The translations under genes were made by a program, and so were the position numbers. Of a stretch of DNA of 64,000 nucleotides, positions 17,861 through 27,905 are shown in pieces. This DNA is from Sphingopyxis sp. H053 (GTDB lineage Bacteria > Pseudomonadota > Alphaproteobacteria > Sphingomonadales > Sphingomonadaceae), in contig NZ_LNRU01000006.1 of NCBI RefSeq assembly GCF_001468225.1, positions 124,001 through 188,000 on the forward strand. The letters are read 5' to 3'. The notes below the pieces were generated by a model. That model saw only the letters and a program-made list of their open reading frames with translations. It was not told where the DNA came from and made no database searches. Within the stretch, counting starts at the first letter, position 1, and each line of letters opens with the position of its first letter.

Positions 17861-19695
17861 TCCGCCGCCTCGATCCGCGCGAGCAGCGCCTCGACCTGCA
17901 CCTGCGCGCCGGGCGATGCGTTGAGCTCGGCGACGACGCCATCGAACGGCGCGGTCAGGCTGTGCTCCATCTTCATCGCTTCGAGCGTCAGCAATTTCTG
18001 CCCCTTGGTCACCTTGTCGCCTGCCGCGACCTCGACCGCAATGACCTTGCCGGGCATCGGTGACAGGATCGCGCCGTCGCCTGCACCCACGCCCGCGCTT
18101 GCTTCGGCACGCCACGGCGTCAACTGCCAGACCGAACCACCCTCCGCAACGAGCATCGCTGGAGACGGCTCCTCGGCGCCGGGGCCGTGCAGTTCGACTT
18201 CGACGCGCTTGCCGTCGAGCAGGAAGGGCGCCGAGCGCACATCGGGTGCGTTGAGGCGGAAGCCCGACTGCAGCGACCGCGGCACCATCGCCATCGCGGC
18301 GTTGGTCAGCGCCTGCGCTGTCGGCACCGGCTCTTCGGTCATCGCGTCGCCGTCGCGGCCGATCAGGCCGGTGTCGACGGTGCCGGCGACGAAATCGGGA
18401 TGATCGAGCGCGTTGATCAGGAACGCCGAATTGGTCTTCACCGGCCAGATCGCACTGTCCTCCAGCATCTCCGACAAGAGTTCGCGCGCTTCCTCGCGGT
18501 CCTCGCCCCAGGCGATGACCTTCGCGATCATCGGGTCATAGAAGGGCGAGACCTCGGCGCCTTCATAAACGCCGGTATCGACGCGGCCGATATGCTCGGG
18601 GAGCTGGAAGAGTTCGAGCGTGCCGATCGAGGGCAGGAAGCCCTTCGCCGGATCCTCGGCATAGAGCCGCGCTTCCATCGCCCAGCCGTTGATCGCTAGT
18701 TCGTCCTGCGCGAGCGGGATCGGCTCGCCCGACGCGACGCGGAGCTGCCATTCGACCAGGTCGACGCCGGTGATCTCTTCGGTCACCGGATGCTCGACCT
18801 GCAGGCGCGTGTTCATTTCCATGAACCAGATGCGATCGGCGCGGAGACCCTCCGACGCGTCGGCGATGAACTCGATCGTGCCCGCACCGACATAGTCGAC
18901 CGCTTTCGCCGCGCGCACCGCGGCGGCGCAGAGATCGGCGCGTGTCGCTTCGTCCATTCCGGGGGCTGGGGCTTCCTCGATCACCTTCTGGTGGCGGCGC
19001 TGCAGCGAGCAGTCGCGCTCGAACAGGTGGACGACATTGCCGTGCGTATCGCCGAACACCTGCACCTCGATATGGCGCGGGGTCAGGATATATTTCTCGA
19101 TCAGCACATGGTCGTTGCCGAACGACGCCGCCGCCTCGCGCTGGCATGAGGCGAGCGCGTCGAGGAAATCCGCTGCCGCATCGACCTTGCGCATCCCCTT
19201 GCCGCCGCCGCCCGCGACCGCCTTGATCAGCACCGGATAGCCGATCTCGGCCGCTTGTTCGGCGAGGAAGGCGGGGTCCTGATTCTCACCCATATAGCCG
19301 GGCGTCACCGGCACACCGGCATCGGCCATCAGCTTCTTCGCGGCGTCCTTCAGACCCATCGCGGTGATCGACGAAGGCTTCGGTCCGACCCACATCAGTC
19401 CGGCATCGGCCACCGCCTGCGCGAACTCGGCGTTTTCGGACAGGAAGCCGTAGCCGGGATGGATCGCATCGGCGCCGGTCGCTTTCGCTGCGGCGATGAT
19501 CTTCTCGCCGATCAGATAGCTCTCACGCGCCGGCGACGGCCCGATATGCACCGCCTCGTCGGCCTCGCGCACATGCAGCGCCCTGGCGTCGGCGTCCGAA
19601 AAGACCGCAACGGTGCGGATACCCATTTCGCGCGCGGTGCGGATGATGCGGCAGGCGATTTCGCCGCGATTGGCGATGAGGAGGGACTGGATCAT
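17857..19695 (-). CDS. mccA: Methylcrotonyl-CoA carboxylase, biotin-carrying alpha subunit
   Basis: This 612-residue subunit has an N-terminal biotin carboxylase ([19 protein letters not shown]-grasp block [23 protein letters not shown]) and a C-terminal biotinyl domain with LEAMKMEH, biotinylated at K575. With the beta subunit encoded upstream it would carboxylate 3-methylcrotonyl-CoA in leucine breakdown, or a similar acyl-CoA. Specificity comes from the MccB-like partner. Its ATG overlaps the stop of the preceding small gene as ATGA, and the GNAT gene overlaps its own stop. Confidence 0.9.
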   Translation of the reverse strand: MIQSLLIANRGEIACRIIRTAREMGIRTVAVFSDADARALHVREADEAVHIGPSPARESYLIGEKIIAAAKATGADAIHPGYGFLSENAEFAQAVADAGLMWVGPKPSSITAMGLKDAAKKLMADAGVPVTPGYMGENQDPAFLAEQAAEIGYPVLIKAVAGGGGKGMRKVDAAADFLDALASCQREAAASFGNDHVLIEKYILTPRHIEVQVFGDTHGNVVHLFERDCSLQRRHQKVIEEAPAPGMDEATRADLCAAAVRAAKAVDYVGAGTIEFIADASEGLRADRIWFMEMNTRLQVEHPVTEEITGVDLVEWQLRVASGEPIPLAQDELAINGWAMEARLYAEDPAKGFLPSIGTLELFQLPEHIGRVDTGVYEGAEVSPFYDPMIAKVIAWGEDREEARELLSEMLEDSAIWPVKTNSAFLINALDHPDFVAGTVDTGLIGRDGDAMTEEPVPTAQALTNAAMAMVPRSLQSGFRLNAPDVRSAPFLLDGKRVEVELHGPGAEEPSPAMLVAEGGSVWQLTPWRAEASAGVGAGDGAILSPMPGKVIAVEVAAGDKVTKGQKLLTLEAMKMEHSLTAPFDGVVAELNASPGAQVQVEALLARIEAAE

Positions 19696-19997
19696 AGGGT
19701 TCCGTTCACTTCGAAATGCAGGACATGCGCTTCCTTTTCGATCAGGAAGTCATCGTCGAAATCATAATATTTGGCGGCGTCGACCGGCGTGCCGGCAAAG
19801 CCCTCGATCACCTCGAGATTGTCCCAGAAGGTCAGCATCTCGAAATGGACGACATCACCCTCGGCGCGTCGAAGGCACCAGGCGCCGCGATTGCCCGCGC
19901 CCGACCGATAGTCGGGAATCGCGACGTCGAGCATCAGCCTGAAATAGGCTTCGGCCTTGCCCCTGGGGACGATCCCATGCCAGCGCCGCGCGATCAT
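19692..19997 (-). CDS. Small antibiotic-biosynthesis-monooxygenase-like (ABM/dimeric barrel) protein
   Basis: This 101-residue protein begins MIARRWHGIVPRGKAEAYF and continues with VHFEMLTFWDNLEVIEGFAG, the pattern of the dimeric alpha+beta barrel ABM family. Members include small oxygenases and many proteins of unknown role. It overlaps both neighbours by 4 nt (DUF3088 before, mccA after), so it is made in a fixed ratio with the carboxylase. No cofactor motif is visible, and enzymatic activity is uncertain. Confidence 0.75.
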   Translation of the reverse strand: MIARRWHGIVPRGKAEAYFRLMLDVAIPDYRSGAGNRGAWCLRRAEGDVVHFEMLTFWDNLEVIEGFAGTPVDAAKYYDFDDDFLIEKEAHVLHFEVNGTL

Positions 19998-20341
19998 GGA
20001 TGCGCCTCCGGAAAGCCGTGGCGGACGTGCAGCGCGTGCAGCAGCCGTTTGAAATCGCCGACAAAGCGTGTGCCTCCATGCTCGCCGTCGGCAAGCTCGC
20101 CGGGCGCGTCATCGGCTAACACCAGCACGGGCAGATTCTGGTTCGCCGCGCCGATCGCGGCGATCACGGCATTTCGTGGACGCGGATAGCCGATGCGGAT
20201 GATGTCGAGCTTTGCTGCCTGTTCGGGATAGGCCGCGAGCAACCCGTCGACGGTAATGCAATCCCGGCAATAGAAATTCCGCCCGGGCAATGCCGGGTCT
20301 TCGAACAGCGGATCGAGAAGGAAGAGCCGGTCGCGCATCAT
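19994..20341 (-). CDS. DUF3088 family protein
   Basis: This 115-residue protein reads [20 protein letters not shown], then FYCRDCITVDGLLAAYPE with a CxxC pair, and IIRIGYPRPRNAVIAAIG, followed by NLPVLVLADD. The order resembles a thioredoxin-like glutathione-S-transferase N-terminal fold, as in DUF3088 proteins, and the CRDC pair could be redox-active. Function is unknown. The first ATG overlaps the mccB stop (TGATG) by one base, and its own stop overlaps the ABM-like start. Confidence 0.75.
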   Translation of the reverse strand: MMRDRLFLLDPLFEDPALPGRNFYCRDCITVDGLLAAYPEQAAKLDIIRIGYPRPRNAVIAAIGAANQNLPVLVLADDAPGELADGEHGGTRFVGDFKRLLHALHVRHGFPEAHP

Positions 20342-21939
20342 CACATCCGGAACACGCCGAACCCGCGGTCCTCGACCGGGGCGTTCAGCGTCGCGGAAAA
20401 GGCCAGCCCGAGCACATCGCGCGTCTGCGCGGGGTCGATGATGCCATCGTCCCACAGGCGCGCCGTCGCGTGATAGGGATTCCCTTCATCCTCATATTTC
20501 TGGCGGATCGGCGCCTTGAAGGCTTCGGCCTCCTCGGGCGTCCATTTGTCGGCGTCGCGGTGGACGGTCGCGAGCACGCTCGCCGCCTGCTCGCCGCCCA
20601 TCACGCTGATCCGGCTGTTCGGCCAGCTGAACAGGAAACGTGGGCTATAGGCGCGCCCGCACATGCCGTAATTGCCCGCGCCGAAGCTGCCGCCGATCAG
20701 CACCGTGATCTTGGGCACCGTTGCGGTTGCGACGGCGGTGACCAGCTTCGCACCATGTTTGGCGATGCCTTCGGCCTCATATTTTCCGCCGACCATGAAG
20801 CCCGAGATGTTCTGGAGGAAGAGCAGGGGAATGCGCCGTTGCTGCGCGAGTTCGATGAAATGCGCGCCCTTCACCGCGCTTTCGCTGAACAGCACGCCGT
20901 TATTCGCGAGGATCGCGACCGGAATGCCCCAGATATGCGCGAAACCGCACACGAGCGTCGCGCCGTAATTCGCCTTGAACTCGTGAAACTCGCTGGCGTC
21001 GACGATGCGCGCGATCACCTCGTGGACGTCGTACGGCGCGCGGACATCGTCGGGGACGACGCCGTACAGCTCTTCGCCGTCATATTTGGGCGGGCGCGGG
21101 GCCTTCATCGGCACCTCGAACCCCTTGTCCGCGCCCAGATGGCTGACGATGTCGCGCACGATCGTCAGCGCATGTTCGTCATTTTCGGCGAGATGATCGA
21201 CGACGCCCGACTTTTTCGCGTGCAGGTCGCCGCCGCCAAGGTCCTCGGCGCTGATTTCTTCGCCCGTCGCGGCCTTCACCAGCGGCGGGCCGGCGAGGAA
21301 GATCGTGCCCTGATTGCGCACGATCACCGTTTCGTCCGACATCGCTGGAACATAGGCGCCGCCCGCGGTGCAGCTTCCCATCACGCACGCGATCTGCGGG
21401 ATGCGCTTTGCCGACATATTCGCCTGATTGAAGAAGATGCGCCCGAAATGGTCGCGGTCGGGAAACACCTGGTCCTGATGCGGCAGGTTCGCGCCGCCGC
21501 TGTCGACGAGGTAGATGCAGGGCAGGCGGTTCGCCTCGGCAATCTCCTGCGCGCGCAGATGCTTCTTCACCGTCATCGGGTAATAGGTGCCGCCCTTCAC
21601 CGTCGCGTCGTTGCACACGATCATGCACTGGCGTCCCGACACCTGCCCGATCCCGCAGATGAGGCCCGCACCCGGCACCTCGCCATGGTAGAGGTCGTTC
21701 GCCGCCAGCTGGCCGATTTCGAGGAAGGGCGCGCCCGGGTCGAGCAGCCGTTCGACGCGCTCGCGCGGCAGCAATTTGCCGCGGCTCGTGTGCCGCTCGC
21801 GCGACTTTTCGTTGCCGCCGAGCGCCGCTTCGGCAACCGCCGAGCGCAGCGCGTCGGTCAGCGCACGGTTATGCGCGCTGCAGGTGCGATATTCGTCGCT
21901 GTCCGCGTTGATGCTGGTGCCTAGAACCGGTGCGCTCAC
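20341..21939 (-). CDS. mccB: Methylcrotonyl-CoA carboxylase, carboxyltransferase beta subunit
   Basis: This 532-residue carboxyltransferase has the MccB-type block [20 protein letters not shown] followed by [11 protein letters not shown], which separates it from propionyl-CoA carboxylase beta. [16 protein letters not shown] and GGEQAASVL also match the family. It transfers CO2 from biotin to 3-methylcrotonyl-CoA, giving 3-methylglutaconyl-CoA in leucine catabolism. The start is GTG at 21939, with AGGAG about 10 nt upstream; no in-frame ATG is available. It opens a seven-gene overlapping minus-strand operon. Confidence 0.93.
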   Translation of the reverse strand: MSAPVLGTSINADSDEYRTCSAHNRALTDALRSAVAEAALGGNEKSRERHTSRGKLLPRERVERLLDPGAPFLEIGQLAANDLYHGEVPGAGLICGIGQVSGRQCMIVCNDATVKGGTYYPMTVKKHLRAQEIAEANRLPCIYLVDSGGANLPHQDQVFPDRDHFGRIFFNQANMSAKRIPQIACVMGSCTAGGAYVPAMSDETVIVRNQGTIFLAGPPLVKAATGEEISAEDLGGGDLHAKKSGVVDHLAENDEHALTIVRDIVSHLGADKGFEVPMKAPRPPKYDGEELYGVVPDDVRAPYDVHEVIARIVDASEFHEFKANYGATLVCGFAHIWGIPVAILANNGVLFSESAVKGAHFIELAQQRRIPLLFLQNISGFMVGGKYEAEGIAKHGAKLVTAVATATVPKITVLIGGSFGAGNYGMCGRAYSPRFLFSWPNSRISVMGGEQAASVLATVHRDADKWTPEEAEAFKAPIRQKYEDEGNPYHATARLWDDGIIDPAQTRDVLGLAFSATLNAPVEDRGFGVFRM

Positions 21940-22085
21940 TGTATCATCTCTCCTGGAAGTCGGTGCGGAACTAACCCGTCGCTCGTCGATTGAAAAGCGC
22001 AGCAGGCCGAAAATGGTTGGCGTTGAAACCAGTTTTTCGCACGCGTCGGCCGCCTGCCTATCCGTGACAAAACAAGGTCATTTCC

Positions 22086-24167
22086 ATGAAAAAAGCTGTC
22101 TTTGCCGTTCTTCTGTCCACCGCCGCAATTCTCGCGGGCCCCGTCGCTTGTAGCAGCGGCAAGGACAGCTCCGCCGCCTACACCGTCGGCACCGAAATCG
22201 GGATCAGCAAGACCGCGATGGACACCGCCGCGAAGCCCGGCGACGACTTCTACGCCTATGCCAACGGCAATTGGGACAAGACGACCGAAATCCCCGCCGA
22301 CCGCTCGTCGATCGGTGGTTTTTACGTCGCGCAGCTCGAAACCGAAAAGCGGAACCGCGAACTGGTCGATGCGATCGTCAAGGGCGACGCAGCCGCCGAT
22401 ACCAACGAGGGCCGCATCGCCGCTTTCTATAAAGCTTACACCGACACCAAGGCGATCGACGCCGCGGGCATGAAGCCCGTCGCCGCCGACCTCGCACGCT
22501 TTGCCGCGATCACCGACAAGGCCGCGCTGTCGAAGGTCCTCGGCGAGCAGCTCCGCGCCGACGTCGACCCCTTGAACGCGACCGATTTCGGCACCGAGAA
22601 TCTCTTCGGCGTCTTCGTGACGCAGGGGCTCGCGACCCCGGGCGAGGTCATCCCCTATCTGCTGCAGGGCGGGCTCGGCATGCCCGAGCGCGAATATTAT
22701 CTGTCGGCCGACCCCAAGATGGCGAGCATCCGCACCGCGTACCAAGCCTATATCGCCAAGCTGCTGACCGCCGCGGGTCAGAGCGACGCCGCTGCGAAGG
22801 CGAAGCGCATCTACGATCTCGAGGTCAAGATCGCGAAGGCCCACGCGACGCGCGAACAGAGCGAGGATTTTACCAAATCGGCCGACGTCTGGGCGAAGGC
22901 CGATTTCGCCAAGAAGGCGCCCGGCATCGATTGGCCCGCGTTTATGAGCGCCGCGAAGCTTGACGGCGCGGCGAAGTTCGGCGCCTATCACGCGAACGCG
23001 ATCACCGGCCTGTCGGCGCTCGTCGCGTCCGAACCGCTCGACGCGTGGAAGGACTGGCTCGCCTTCCACCAGATCAACAGCCACGCCGACGTGCTGCCGA
23101 GCGCGATCGATGGCGCGCACTTCACCTTCTACGGCACGACGATGGCGGGCACTCCGCAGCAACGCAGCCGCGACAAGCGCGCGCTCGACGCGCTCGACAC
23201 CTATCTCGGCGATGCGGTGGGCAAAGCCTATGCCGACAAATATTTCCCCGCCTCGGCCAAGGCCGAAGTCGGCGACATGGTGAAGAACATCAAGGCGGCC
23301 TTCGCGACCCGCGTGAACACGATCGACTGGATGGCGCCCGAGACCAAGAAGGAAGCGATCAAGAAGGTCGAAACGATCGCGGTCGGCGTCGGCTACCCCG
23401 ATACCTGGCGCGATTACGGCAGCTACACCGTCGGCGCCAATGCCTATGCGAACGAGGTTGCGGGGCAACAGGCCGAATATGCGCACCAGCTCGCCAAGAT
23501 CGGCAAGCCGATGGACAAGGGTGAATGGTGGATGGTCCCGCAGACCGTCAACGCGGTGAACCTGCCCGTCCAGAACGCGCTGAACTTCCCAGCCGCGATC
23601 CTGCAGCCGCCCTTCTTCAACGCCAAGGCCGACCCGGCGTTCAACTATGGCGCGATCGGCGCCGTGATCGGGCACGAGATCAGCCACAGCTTCGACAATA
23701 ATGGCGCGGCGTTCGATTCGACCGGCGCGCTGCGCAACTGGTGGACCCCGGCGGATATGGCGAAATTCGACGCCGCTGGCGATGCGCTTGCGGCGCAGTT
23801 CGACACCTACAAGCCGTTCCCCGACCTCGCGGTCAACGGCAAGCTGACGCTGGGCGAAAATATCGCCGACGTTGCGGGGCTGCAGGCGTCGTACGACGCC
23901 TATCGCGCCTCGCTCGGCGGCAAGGAAGCGCCGGTGATCGACGGCTTCACCGGCGACCAGCGCTTCTTCATCGCCTTTGCGCAGACCTGGGCGACCAAGA
24001 TGCGCGCCGAGGCGCTGCGCGCGCGCGTCGCGACCGACGGTCATGCGCCGGGCATGTACCGCGCGCTGACAGTGCGCAACCTCGACGCATGGTACAAGGC
24101 GTTCAACGTCCAGCCGACCGACAAGCTGTACCTTGCGCCCGACAAGCGCGTCCGCGTCTGGGGTTGA
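22086..24167 (+). CDS. M13 family zinc metallopeptidase (PepO/neprilysin-like)
   Basis: This 693-residue peptidase has a signal sequence with a probable lipid-attachment cysteine (GPVACSS), the zinc motif H530-E-I-S-H534 and the third ligand E591 in GENIADVAG. ANGNWDKTTEIP near the N-terminus and NAFN-like substrate-binding segments (NALNFPAAILQPPFF) fit M13 enzymes, which cleave short peptides in the envelope. Length matches the family. It lies between the two minus-strand leucine-catabolism blocks, diverging from mccB, with no obvious role in that pathway. Confidence 0.92.
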   Translation: MKKAVFAVLLSTAAILAGPVACSSGKDSSAAYTVGTEIGISKTAMDTAAKPGDDFYAYANGNWDKTTEIPADRSSIGGFYVAQLETEKRNRELVDAIVKGDAAADTNEGRIAAFYKAYTDTKAIDAAGMKPVAADLARFAAITDKAALSKVLGEQLRADVDPLNATDFGTENLFGVFVTQGLATPGEVIPYLLQGGLGMPEREYYLSADPKMASIRTAYQAYIAKLLTAAGQSDAAAKAKRIYDLEVKIAKAHATREQSEDFTKSADVWAKADFAKKAPGIDWPAFMSAAKLDGAAKFGAYHANAITGLSALVASEPLDAWKDWLAFHQINSHADVLPSAIDGAHFTFYGTTMAGTPQQRSRDKRALDALDTYLGDAVGKAYADKYFPASAKAEVGDMVKNIKAAFATRVNTIDWMAPETKKEAIKKVETIAVGVGYPDTWRDYGSYTVGANAYANEVAGQQAEYAHQLAKIGKPMDKGEWWMVPQTVNAVNLPVQNALNFPAAILQPPFFNAKADPAFNYGAIGAVIGHEISHSFDNNGAAFDSTGALRNWWTPADMAKFDAAGDALAAQFDTYKPFPDLAVNGKLTLGENIADVAGLQASYDAYRASLGGKEAPVIDGFTGDQRFFIAFAQTWATKMRAEALRARVATDGHAPGMYRALTVRNLDAWYKAFNVQPTDKLYLAPDKRVRVWG

Positions 24168-24187
24168 GAAACGGGAAGGGCGGGGCG

Positions 24188-24475
24188 TCATTTCGCCTCG
24201 CCCTCACCGGACGGCGCGCCGGGCTTTTCCTTCAGGATCAGGTAGCGATAGACGCCGATCGCGTTGATGACGAGCAGCGCGATGTTCTGCCACCCGATAC
24301 CCTCGCTATCGGGCTGCAGGAAACCCCAGCCGATCAGCGCGGCGCTGCTCGTTACGAAGACGACGAACGCCCAGCCGGTCCAGCGCCGCCCGAGGTTGAG
24401 CGACACAACGAGTGCCGCGAGGGTCGCCGCGCCGGCACCATAATATTGCAATGCGGTGAGCAATGTATCGCTCAT
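24188..24475 (-). CDS. Hypothetical three-helix membrane protein
   Basis: I do not recognise this 95-residue protein. Three hydrophobic segments are visible at about residues 8-27, 32-52 and 60-80, followed by a charged tail (LKEKPGAPSGEGEAK). The ATG at 24475 overlaps the stop of the upstream VOC gene as ATGA. It ends the run that starts with ivd and is convergent with the M13 peptidase, 20 nt away. Confidence 0.72.
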   Translation of the reverse strand: MSDTLLTALQYYGAGAATLAALVVSLNLGRRWTGWAFVVFVTSSAALIGWGFLQPDSEGIGWQNIALLVINAIGVYRYLILKEKPGAPSGEGEAK

Positions 24476-24864
24476 CGCGGCTCGATGAGATTGCTGACCT
24501 CGACCAGATTGCCGTCGGGATCGTGGAAATAGAGCGAGTCGATTGTCCCGGTCGCGCCATCGCGCAATCCCGCGTCGATGATCGCGACGCCTTGGGATTC
24601 CAGATGTGTGCGCCACTCAGTAACCGGGGCGTCGCTGAGCAGGCAGAAGTTGCCGCTGCCCGGCACCGTGTCGCGCGCGATGGCTGGGCTGGTCGCGGCA
24701 TCCTGCAGGCTGATCTTGTGCGCGCCGAACTGCAGCGAATATTTGCCCGGCCGCTCCTCGCGTGCAGTCATGCCGAGCACGCGCTCGTAGAAGGCGCGCG
24801 TCGCCGCGACGTCGCGGACGCAAAGAACGATATGGTCGAACCCGGTGACGTGAAATCCGCTCAT
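24472..24864 (-). CDS. VOC (glyoxalase/dioxygenase) superfamily protein
   Basis: This 130-residue protein has two beta-alpha-beta-beta-beta modules: FDHIVLCVRDVAATRAFYERVLGM and later SLYFHDPDGNLVEVSNL. The first histidine (H11) and the final glutamate are spaced like the metal ligands of glyoxalase-type VOC proteins, which may act as lyases, isomerases or dioxygenases. The substrate is unknown. It overlaps both neighbours by 4 nt and follows a second VOC gene. Confidence 0.85.
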   Translation of the reverse strand: MSGFHVTGFDHIVLCVRDVAATRAFYERVLGMTAREERPGKYSLQFGAHKISLQDAATSPAIARDTVPGSGNFCLLSDAPVTEWRTHLESQGVAIIDAGLRDGATGTIDSLYFHDPDGNLVEVSNLIEPR

Positions 24865-25286
24865 CGTTCGCTCGCCGTTGCGCCATGGACATATTCGAGC
24901 TTCAGCCCGTCGGGATCGGCAAAGAAGACCGCGTAATAGGTCGGGCCATAGCGCGGATAATCGGCAGGTGCGTCGAGGATCATCGCGCCGATCTCCAGCA
25001 ACAGCGCGTACAGCCGGTCGACATCCGCACGGCTGTCGCTCGTCCACGCCAGATGATGGAGGCCGGGCGAGTATCGATCATGCGTGCGCCCGGCGCCGTC
25101 GCCGCGCGCCTTCACGATGCCGATCGAATGGAAGGGCTCGCCGACGCGGTCCCAGTCGCTGCCATTGTCGTGATCGGCCGAGCGCCGGTAGCCGAGAAAA
25201 CCGAGCACGGCTTCGTAGAAGGCGCGCGAGCGGGCAAGGTCGCTGACCGTCAGGTCGATATGATGGACCAGCCCGCGCGCGCTCAT
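24861..25286 (-). CDS. VOC superfamily protein
   Basis: This 141-residue VOC protein starts GLVHHIDLTVSDLARSRAFYE and ends AVFFADPDGLKLEYVH. H10, H76 (SPGLHHLAW) and the late glutamate provide the usual metal-binding pattern. It is not closely similar to the next VOC gene, so the pair looks like two specialised members and not a recent duplication. Position after ivd and a small membrane gene, with 4-nt overlaps, suggests co-expression with isovaleryl-CoA dehydrogenase. Confidence 0.85.
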   Translation of the reverse strand: MSARGLVHHIDLTVSDLARSRAFYEAVLGFLGYRRSADHDNGSDWDRVGEPFHSIGIVKARGDGAGRTHDRYSPGLHHLAWTSDSRADVDRLYALLLEIGAMILDAPADYPRYGPTYYAVFFADPDGLKLEYVHGATASER

Positions 25287-25630
25287 GCCGCCCCCAGCAG
25301 TGCGAAGACGCCCGAAGCGGTGAGGATAGGCCAGCCGATATGGCGGCCGCGCGTGTAGATCGCGTCGAACAATCCGGTTGCGGTCCACGCCGCGCCGATC
25401 AGCAGGATCAGCTCGCGCGGTGTCCCCGGCCAGATGACCGATGCCGCCGATACCAGCATCAGAAGCGACAGCGCGTGCCACGCGAGGCGAAACACCCTGC
25501 GCGCGAGATCGACACCCATGATGCCTTGATCGAGCATCATCAGCGGTCCAATCAACCGCCGTTCGCCCAAAGCGCCATGCACAATGGCCGTCGTCACCAT
25601 GAAGGCGGCCGACAGCCACAGCCAGATCAC
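25283..25630 (-). CDS. Hypothetical four-helix membrane protein
   Basis: I do not recognise this 115-residue protein. It is strongly hydrophobic with about four membrane segments (around residues 2-20, 30-38/46-66, 72-90 and 97-113) and a histidine in the first helix region ([15 protein letters not shown]). It overlaps ivd by 4 nt at its start and the VOC gene by 4 nt at its end, which shows a tight operon. No function can be assigned. Confidence 0.72.
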   Translation of the reverse strand: MIWLWLSAAFMVTTAIVHGALGERRLIGPLMMLDQGIMGVDLARRVFRLAWHALSLLMLVSAASVIWPGTPRELILLIGAAWTATGLFDAIYTRGRHIGWPILTASGVFALLGAA

Positions 25631-26796
25631 GCGCCGGCGCCGATCAGTTCGCGGCCGATCAGCATGCGGCGGATCTCGTTCGTGCCCGCACCGATGTCGA
25701 GCAGCTTGGCGTCGCGCCAGTAGCGCTCGACCGGCCAGTCCTTGGTGTAACCCGCGCCGCCCAGCGCCTGGATCGCTTCGCCCGCGACCTTCACGGCATT
25801 CTCGCTCGCCAGCAGGATGCAGCCCGCGGCGTCGAAGCGCGTCGTCTGCCCCGCGTCACACGCCTTCGCGACGTTATAGACATAGGAGCGCGCCGTCTGG
25901 AGCATGACATACATGTCGGCGACCTTCGCCTGCATCAGCTGGAACGACCCGATCGGCTTGCCGAACTGCTTGCGCTCGCGCACGTAGGGGATGACCGTGT
26001 CGAGGCACGCCTGCATGATCCCGAGCTGCAGCCCGGCGAGCACGACGCGCTCATAGTCGAGCCCCGACATCAGCACGCCGACGCCGCCATTTTCGGGGCC
26101 CATGACCTGCTCTTCGGACACTTCGCAGTCGGTGAAGACGAGTTCGGCGGTCGGCGAGCCGCGCATGCCGACCTTGTCGATCTTCTGTCCGATGCTGAAT
26201 CCCGGCATGTCCTTTTCGATCAGGAACGCCGTGATGCCGCGCGATCCCGCCTCGGGGCTGGTCTTCGCATAGACGACAAGCGTGTCGGCGTGTGTCGCAT
26301 TGGTGATCCAGAATTTGGTGCCGTTGAGGACATAGCCGCTGCCCTTGCGTTCGGCCTTCAGCTTCATCGACACGACATCGCTGCCCGCGCCGGCCTCGGA
26401 CATCGCAAGGCTGCCCACATGCTCGCCGCTGATCAGCTTGGGGAGATATTTGGCTTTCTGCTCGGCATTGCCCCAGCGGCGGATCTGGTTGACGCAAAGG
26501 TTCGAATGCGCGCCGTAGGAGAGGCCGATGGCGCCGCTCGCGCGGCTCACTTCCTCGACCGCGATCACATGTTCGAGATAACCAAGGCCCAGCCCGCCGA
26601 ATTCTTCCTCGACGGTGATGCCGTGCAGCCCAAGGTCGCCCATCTGCGTCCACAATTCGTCGCGCGGAAACCAGTCGTCGGCGTCGGCCTTGGCGGCGAG
26701 CGGCGCGATCTGTTCGTCGGCGAAGCGGGCGGTGGTGTCGCGGATCATGTCGGCGGTTTCGCCGAGCGCGAAATCGAAATCGGGGGTGGCGCGCAT
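25627..26796 (-). CDS. ivd: Isovaleryl-CoA dehydrogenase
   Basis: This 389-residue acyl-CoA dehydrogenase has the catalytic base at E249 in [12 protein letters not shown], the position used by isovaleryl-CoA dehydrogenases. The C-terminal site used by short and medium-chain enzymes reads GAGTNEI instead of YEGT. It therefore most likely oxidises isovaleryl-CoA to 3-methylcrotonyl-CoA in leucine catabolism, feeding the nearby MccAB, with ETF as electron acceptor. It begins a five-gene overlapping run and diverges from the LysR gene. Confidence 0.92.
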   Translation of the reverse strand: MRATPDFDFALGETADMIRDTTARFADEQIAPLAAKADADDWFPRDELWTQMGDLGLHGITVEEEFGGLGLGYLEHVIAVEEVSRASGAIGLSYGAHSNLCVNQIRRWGNAEQKAKYLPKLISGEHVGSLAMSEAGAGSDVVSMKLKAERKGSGYVLNGTKFWITNATHADTLVVYAKTSPEAGSRGITAFLIEKDMPGFSIGQKIDKVGMRGSPTAELVFTDCEVSEEQVMGPENGGVGVLMSGLDYERVVLAGLQLGIMQACLDTVIPYVRERKQFGKPIGSFQLMQAKVADMYVMLQTARSYVYNVAKACDAGQTTRFDAAGCILLASENAVKVAGEAIQALGGAGYTKDWPVERYWRDAKLLDIGAGTNEIRRMLIGRELIGAGA

Positions 26797-26884
26797 GGAT
26801 TACCTATCGATCGAGGGGGCGGGACTGCGCGCGAGTGTGCATCAAAATATCAGCATAGGGAAATTGAAACGAGGTGAGATTTGG

Positions 26885-26901
26885 CATAAAGAAAATTTAT
26901 G
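26885..26901 (+). promoter_or_regulatory. Palindrome across the LysR start codon
   Basis: CATAAA-GAAAA-TTTATG is a perfect 6-5-6 inverted repeat whose last three bases are the LysR ATG. It lies in the 102-nt ivd/LysR divergent region and could be a LysR-type operator for autoregulation or a small hairpin at the start codon. It is AT-rich, so chance formation is possible. Confidence 0.4.
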
Positions 26902-27801
26902 ATAAAGCGCACGCATATCCGCCAGTTCCTCGCCGTCGTCGACGCCGGCAGCTTTACCCAGGCGGCGCTGCGCATCCGCGTCACCCAGCCGGCGCTGTCG
27001 ACGGGCATCGCCGAGCTCGAAAAGCTGGTCGGGACCGCACTGTTCATTCGCAACCGCCGCCAGATCCGGTTGACCGAGGCGGGCGGGCGTTTCCTGCCGA
27101 TCGCGCGCGATCTCGAACGCGGCTTTCGCGCCGCCGACGGCTTCGGGCGCGATAGCGACCGCCGGTCGAGCGAACTCAAGCTCGGGGTGATCCGCTCGGC
27201 GCCTGCCGAATTGCTGCAAGCGATCGCCGCCGCGCTGCGGCCGAGCTTTGCGATCGAACTCGTCGAAAACAGCGACTCCGAACTGCGCGCCGCGCTCGGC
27301 AGCGGCCGCATCAACATGGCGCTCGTCCCGCTGCGGCCGGGCGAGCGCGGCGACCATGTGATGCCGCTCTATGAAGAACCGCTCGCGATGTTCATCGCAT
27401 CGGACCATCCGCTGGCCGGGCGCATCGAGGTCGGCCCCGAGGAGCTAGCTGCTGAAACGATGATCGCGCGCCGCTCGTGCGAATTCCTCGATGCGACCAG
27501 CCGCTTCTTCACGCGCCACGGCGTCCGCCCGCGCTTCGCGCTGCGCAGCGAAAGCGACGAGCGTTGCCTGCGCATGGTCGCGGCGGGGATCGGGATCACC
27601 ACAGCGCCCGTCTCGCTCGCAATCGACGGCATCGTCCCGCTCAAGGTCGCGGGCTATGACTTCCGCCGCGAACTCGGGCTGATCGCCGACCCCGCGTGGC
27701 GTACGCTCCCCGAAATCGCGCCGCGTCTCGCGCACGCGCTCGAAACGATCGGCGCGATCGCGGCCGAATGGCGACAGATGAAGGTCGATACCGCCGCATG
27801 A
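26899..27801 (+). CDS. LysR family transcriptional regulator
   Basis: This 300-residue regulator has the N-terminal winged helix-turn-helix (IRQFLAVVDAGSFTQAALR, VTQPALSTGIAELEKLVG) and the substrate-binding domain from about residue 92 (LKLGVIRSAPAELLQAIAA). It is divergent from ivd, the usual arrangement for a LysR regulator and its target, so it may control ivd and the small genes after it. The effector is unknown. A palindrome covers its start codon. Confidence 0.92.
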   Translation: MIKRTHIRQFLAVVDAGSFTQAALRIRVTQPALSTGIAELEKLVGTALFIRNRRQIRLTEAGGRFLPIARDLERGFRAADGFGRDSDRRSSELKLGVIRSAPAELLQAIAAALRPSFAIELVENSDSELRAALGSGRINMALVPLRPGERGDHVMPLYEEPLAMFIASDHPLAGRIEVGPEELAAETMIARRSCEFLDATSRFFTRHGVRPRFALRSESDERCLRMVAAGIGITTAPVSLAIDGIVPLKVAGYDFRRELGLIADPAWRTLPEIAPRLAHALETIGAIAAEWRQMKVDTAA

Positions 27802-27905
27802 CCCGCGCTCCCAAGACCCGCACCCCCAAGTCTGGCTTGCAGCGTCGAAAGGCCATAACGTTTGCCCCCTCGCATCACGCAGCGGTACGGCGGCGTCCTT
27901 CACCC

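Noticed and set aside
21936..24191. 751-codon minus-strand open frame opposite the M13 peptidase
   Set aside because: It mirrors a clear peptidase gene, is full of Arg/Gly/Asp runs and shows no domain; long antisense frames are common at this GC content.
24168..24200. GC-rich imperfect hairpin between the M13 peptidase and the convergent membrane gene
   Set aside because: One mismatch, no U-tract and it runs into the coding end of the next gene; too weak to list as a terminator.
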